From the NCBI GenBank assembly GCA_003385635.1, contig QQUY01000001.1, positions 2,147,001 through 2,211,000 of the forward strand: a stretch of DNA of 64,000 bases, given 5' to 3'. Origin of the DNA: Acidobacteriota bacterium (lineage in GTDB: Bacteria; Acidobacteriota; Blastocatellia; Pyrinomonadales; Pyrinomonadaceae). The position numbers and the translations under genes are program-made. Under the pieces are notes generated by a model, which saw nothing but the letters and a program-made list of their open reading frames with translations, searched no databases and was not told where the DNA came from. Below, piece after piece: positions 62,541-64,000 of this stretch; position 1 is the first letter of the stretch, and each line of letters begins with the position of its first letter.

Positions 62541-63548
62541 CTAGGGAATGCTTACAACCAACTTTCCGAAGTGGCTTCCGCTCTTCATATAATTGAGAGC
62601 CTCTGTGACCTCGTCGAACCCGAACACTCTGTCGACTACCGGCTTCAGATACTCGTCTGCGATCCGACGGTTCATCTCTTCGAACATCGTCCGCGAGCCG
62701 ACGAAGATGCCGTGAAGCCTGATTGATTTCATCAGAATCGGAAGCGGATCGACACCGTCGGACTTCGAAAGCACACCGATCAGGGCGATGTGTCCTCCCA
62801 TTCGGACCGCTTTCAAAGACCTCGCGAGCGTTCCCGCTCCGCCGACCTCAACTACGTGGTCGACGCCCCTTCTTCCGGTATACACCAGGGCCGCTTCATC
62901 CCAAGCCTCATTCTCACGATAGTTGAATAGATGGTTTGCGCCCAGTATGTCCGCCCGTCCCAACTTCTCGTCGCTTGAAGACGTGATGATCGTCTTCGCT
63001 CGAAAATTCTTGGCGAATTGAAGGCCGAATACGGAGACCCCTCCCGTTCCGAGCAAAAGAACCGACTCATCGCGTTGCAGATTTCCCGAAACGACAAGCG
63101 CGTTCCAGGCTGTTACGGCCGCGCAAGGAAGCGTCGCCGCTTCCTCATAAGACAAGTGGCCCGGTACCTTTACAAGGCCTTCTTCGCTGAAGACGCCGTA
63201 TTCGGCCAGCACCCCGTCAAGATCCCCGCCTAGTGCTGTCCGTGCCTTCTCGTGATCGATCTCCCCGTCTATCCATCCCTGCATGAACGTTGGCATCACG
63301 CGGTCACCTTCGCTCCACAGAGTGACTTCGCTCCCCGTAGCAACAACCTCTCCGGCACCATCGGAAAACGGAACAAGGGGCCGGTTGAGATTCGGGTTAT
63401 ATCGGCCTTCGACCATCATAAGGTCCCGATAATTTACCGATGCAGCCTTAAACCGAACGACAACCTGCTTAGCTCCCGGCTCAGGGTCAGGCCTTTCAGC
63501 CTGCGCGAGATTGTCGATTCCGAACTCTCTTATTTCGTAAGCTTTCAT
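62541..63548 (-). CDS. Zinc-binding-type alcohol dehydrogenase/quinone reductase (MDR family)
   Basis: A 335-residue MDR enzyme with FSDGAGEVVATGSEV, nucleotide-binding GTGGVSVFGLQFAKNF, and a C-terminus as in the NAD(P)-dependent alcohol dehydrogenase group. No structural zinc cluster is visible. ATG 63548 replaces a TTG five codons upstream. It precedes the O-methyltransferase in the same transcription unit. Confidence 0.9.
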   Translation of the reverse strand: MKAYEIREFGIDNLAQAERPDPEPGAKQVVVRFKAASVNYRDLMMVEGRYNPNLNRPLVPFSDGAGEVVATGSEVTLWSEGDRVMPTFMQGWIDGEIDHEKARTALGGDLDGVLAEYGVFSEEGLVKVPGHLSYEEAATLPCAAVTAWNALVVSGNLQRDESVLLLGTGGVSVFGLQFAKNFRAKTIITSSSDEKLGRADILGANHLFNYRENEAWDEAALVYTGRRGVDHVVEVGGAGTLARSLKAVRMGGHIALIGVLSKSDGVDPLPILMKSIRLHGIFVGSRTMFEEMNRRIADEYLKPVVDRVFGFDEVTEALNYMKSGSHFGKLVVSIP

Positions 63549-63561
63549 TTTTTTGTCTTTC

Positions 63562-63607
63562 AAACAAAATCGAACGGGCAGCCTGCAAAATGCGGCAGGC
63601 CCGTTCG
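63562..63607 (-). terminator. Terminator of the nitroreductase gene
   Basis: A 13-bp stem with a 3-nt bulge (CGAACGG...GCCTGC with GCAGGC...CCGTTCG) lies about 120 bp after the partial gene stop and is followed on the minus strand by ATTTTGTTT. Confidence 0.65.
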
Positions 63608-63727
63608 CCTGATTCTCAAACGATTTCGAGCGGTAGACTCTAGAAGTTCAACGCCCCGCCCGTTCTGACGTCTTTCGAATGGTCCCGTACGTGCTTCTCG
63701 TCTTAAACAAGCCGAAAAAGAAGAAGA

Positions 63728-64000
63728 TCAATATGTGACCACGAGTGTTTCTTCAGGAAATCTGACTTTTTTGAGACCAACAAGCCAGTCCTCGCCGGTC
63801 CTGTATCCAAGTGCACACAGCGCTGAGGAACGATAGTCTTCGAGTTGGAGAATTTCGTCAACTTTTTCAGGGTCGAAACCTTCCATCGGACAGGCATCAA
63901 TGCCCATGATCGCAGCGGTGTAAAGTAAGAAACCAAGCGCGATATAAGCCTGCCTCTGTGACCAGTCGAGAGCCGTTCCGGTTTCGGTCAGCTTCTGCTG
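63728..64000 (-). CDS. Nitroreductase-family oxidoreductase, truncated by the window end
   Basis: The last 90 residues of an NfsB-like flavin nitroreductase are visible on the minus strand, ending at the TGA 63728-63730. The text starts with QKLTETGTALDWSQRQAYIA and contains AAIMGIDACPMEGFD and DYRSSALCALGYRTGED, which are strongly reminiscent of the C-terminal half of oxygen-insensitive NAD(P)H nitroreductase. The start codon is beyond base 64000. The frame was obtained by direct translation. Confidence 0.88.
   Translation of the reverse strand, partial: QQKLTETGTALDWSQRQAYIALGFLLYTAAIMGIDACPMEGFDPEKVDEILQLEDYRSSALCALGYRTGEDWLVGLKKVRFPEETLVVTY

Noticed and set aside
63703..63936. Minus-strand ORF of 77 codons at the window end
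   Set aside because: It is out of frame with the nitroreductase reading, which gives a conserved protein over the same bases.

Overview
The window looks like chromosomal DNA from an Acidobacteriota member, most likely Blastocatellia. This assignment is an inference from gene content: two tandem secreted VWFA-related proteins of the acidobacterial type, a streamlined type II secretion/type IV pilus operon, a 5-fold beta-flower repeat protein, and many intergenic heptanucleotide repeats. No rRNA, prophage, insertion sequence or CRISPR array was found. Most genes lie on the minus strand in operons with recognisable hairpin terminators.

Region by region. 1-8.9 kb: an ECF-like sigma factor, then a minus-strand secretion operon read as gspF, gspE, secretin (with a C-terminal cohesin-like domain), two pseudopilins and a PilM-like protein, ending at a strong terminator. 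9-11.1 kb: two plus-strand VWA proteins. 11.2-13.9 kb: a minimal bacterial-microcompartment module (one BMC-H shell protein, one CoA-acylating aldehyde dehydrogenase with an unusual C-terminal extension, and a zinc-ribbon membrane protein). 14-25.3 kb: RodZ-like protein, GuaB, an ABC exporter, an ABC-F ATPase, a parvulin lipoprotein, L28, RidA and a bifunctional RelA/SpoT enzyme. 25.4-29.2 kb: TonB-ExbB-ExbD-ExbD-TPR lipoprotein operon. 29.6-37.1 kb: der, a MauE-thioredoxin-thioredoxin fusion, tgt, yajC, secD and secF in series. 37-46.7 kb: an Arg/Gln-rich repeat protein, tRNA-Arg(CCU), apt, acylphosphatase, a chlorite-dismutase-like protein, an outer-membrane barrel candidate, thiD, thiE and a large TPR protein. 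46.9-51.4 kb (plus strand): sugar nucleotidyltransferase, mutM, a homocysteine methyltransferase/MTHFR fusion and the beta-flower protein. 51.4-52.5 kb: structured repeats flanking a small secreted protein. 52.5-64 kb: a redox-rich minus-strand block with quinone reductase, thioredoxin, alcohol dehydrogenases, aldo/keto reductases, an OYE flavoenzyme, a kinase/phospho-lyase-type fusion, an O-methyltransferase and a truncated nitroreductase.

The strongest discovery is at 58622-59278: a peroxiredoxin-like gene interrupted by an in-frame TGA exactly where the first cysteine of the CxxC redox motif should be, followed at the correct distance by a hairpin of bacterial SECIS type. I read it as one selenoprotein of 218 residues (Sec83, motif UPYC) rather than two ORFs.

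Other points of interest are the isolated microcompartment module, a shared 19-bp palindrome (TGTAAC-N7-GTTACA) in the promoters of trxA and the ABC exporter, heptamer tandem repeats at five intergenic sites, a 107-bp three-copy tandem repeat with an inverted partial copy across a gene, and several multidomain fusions.
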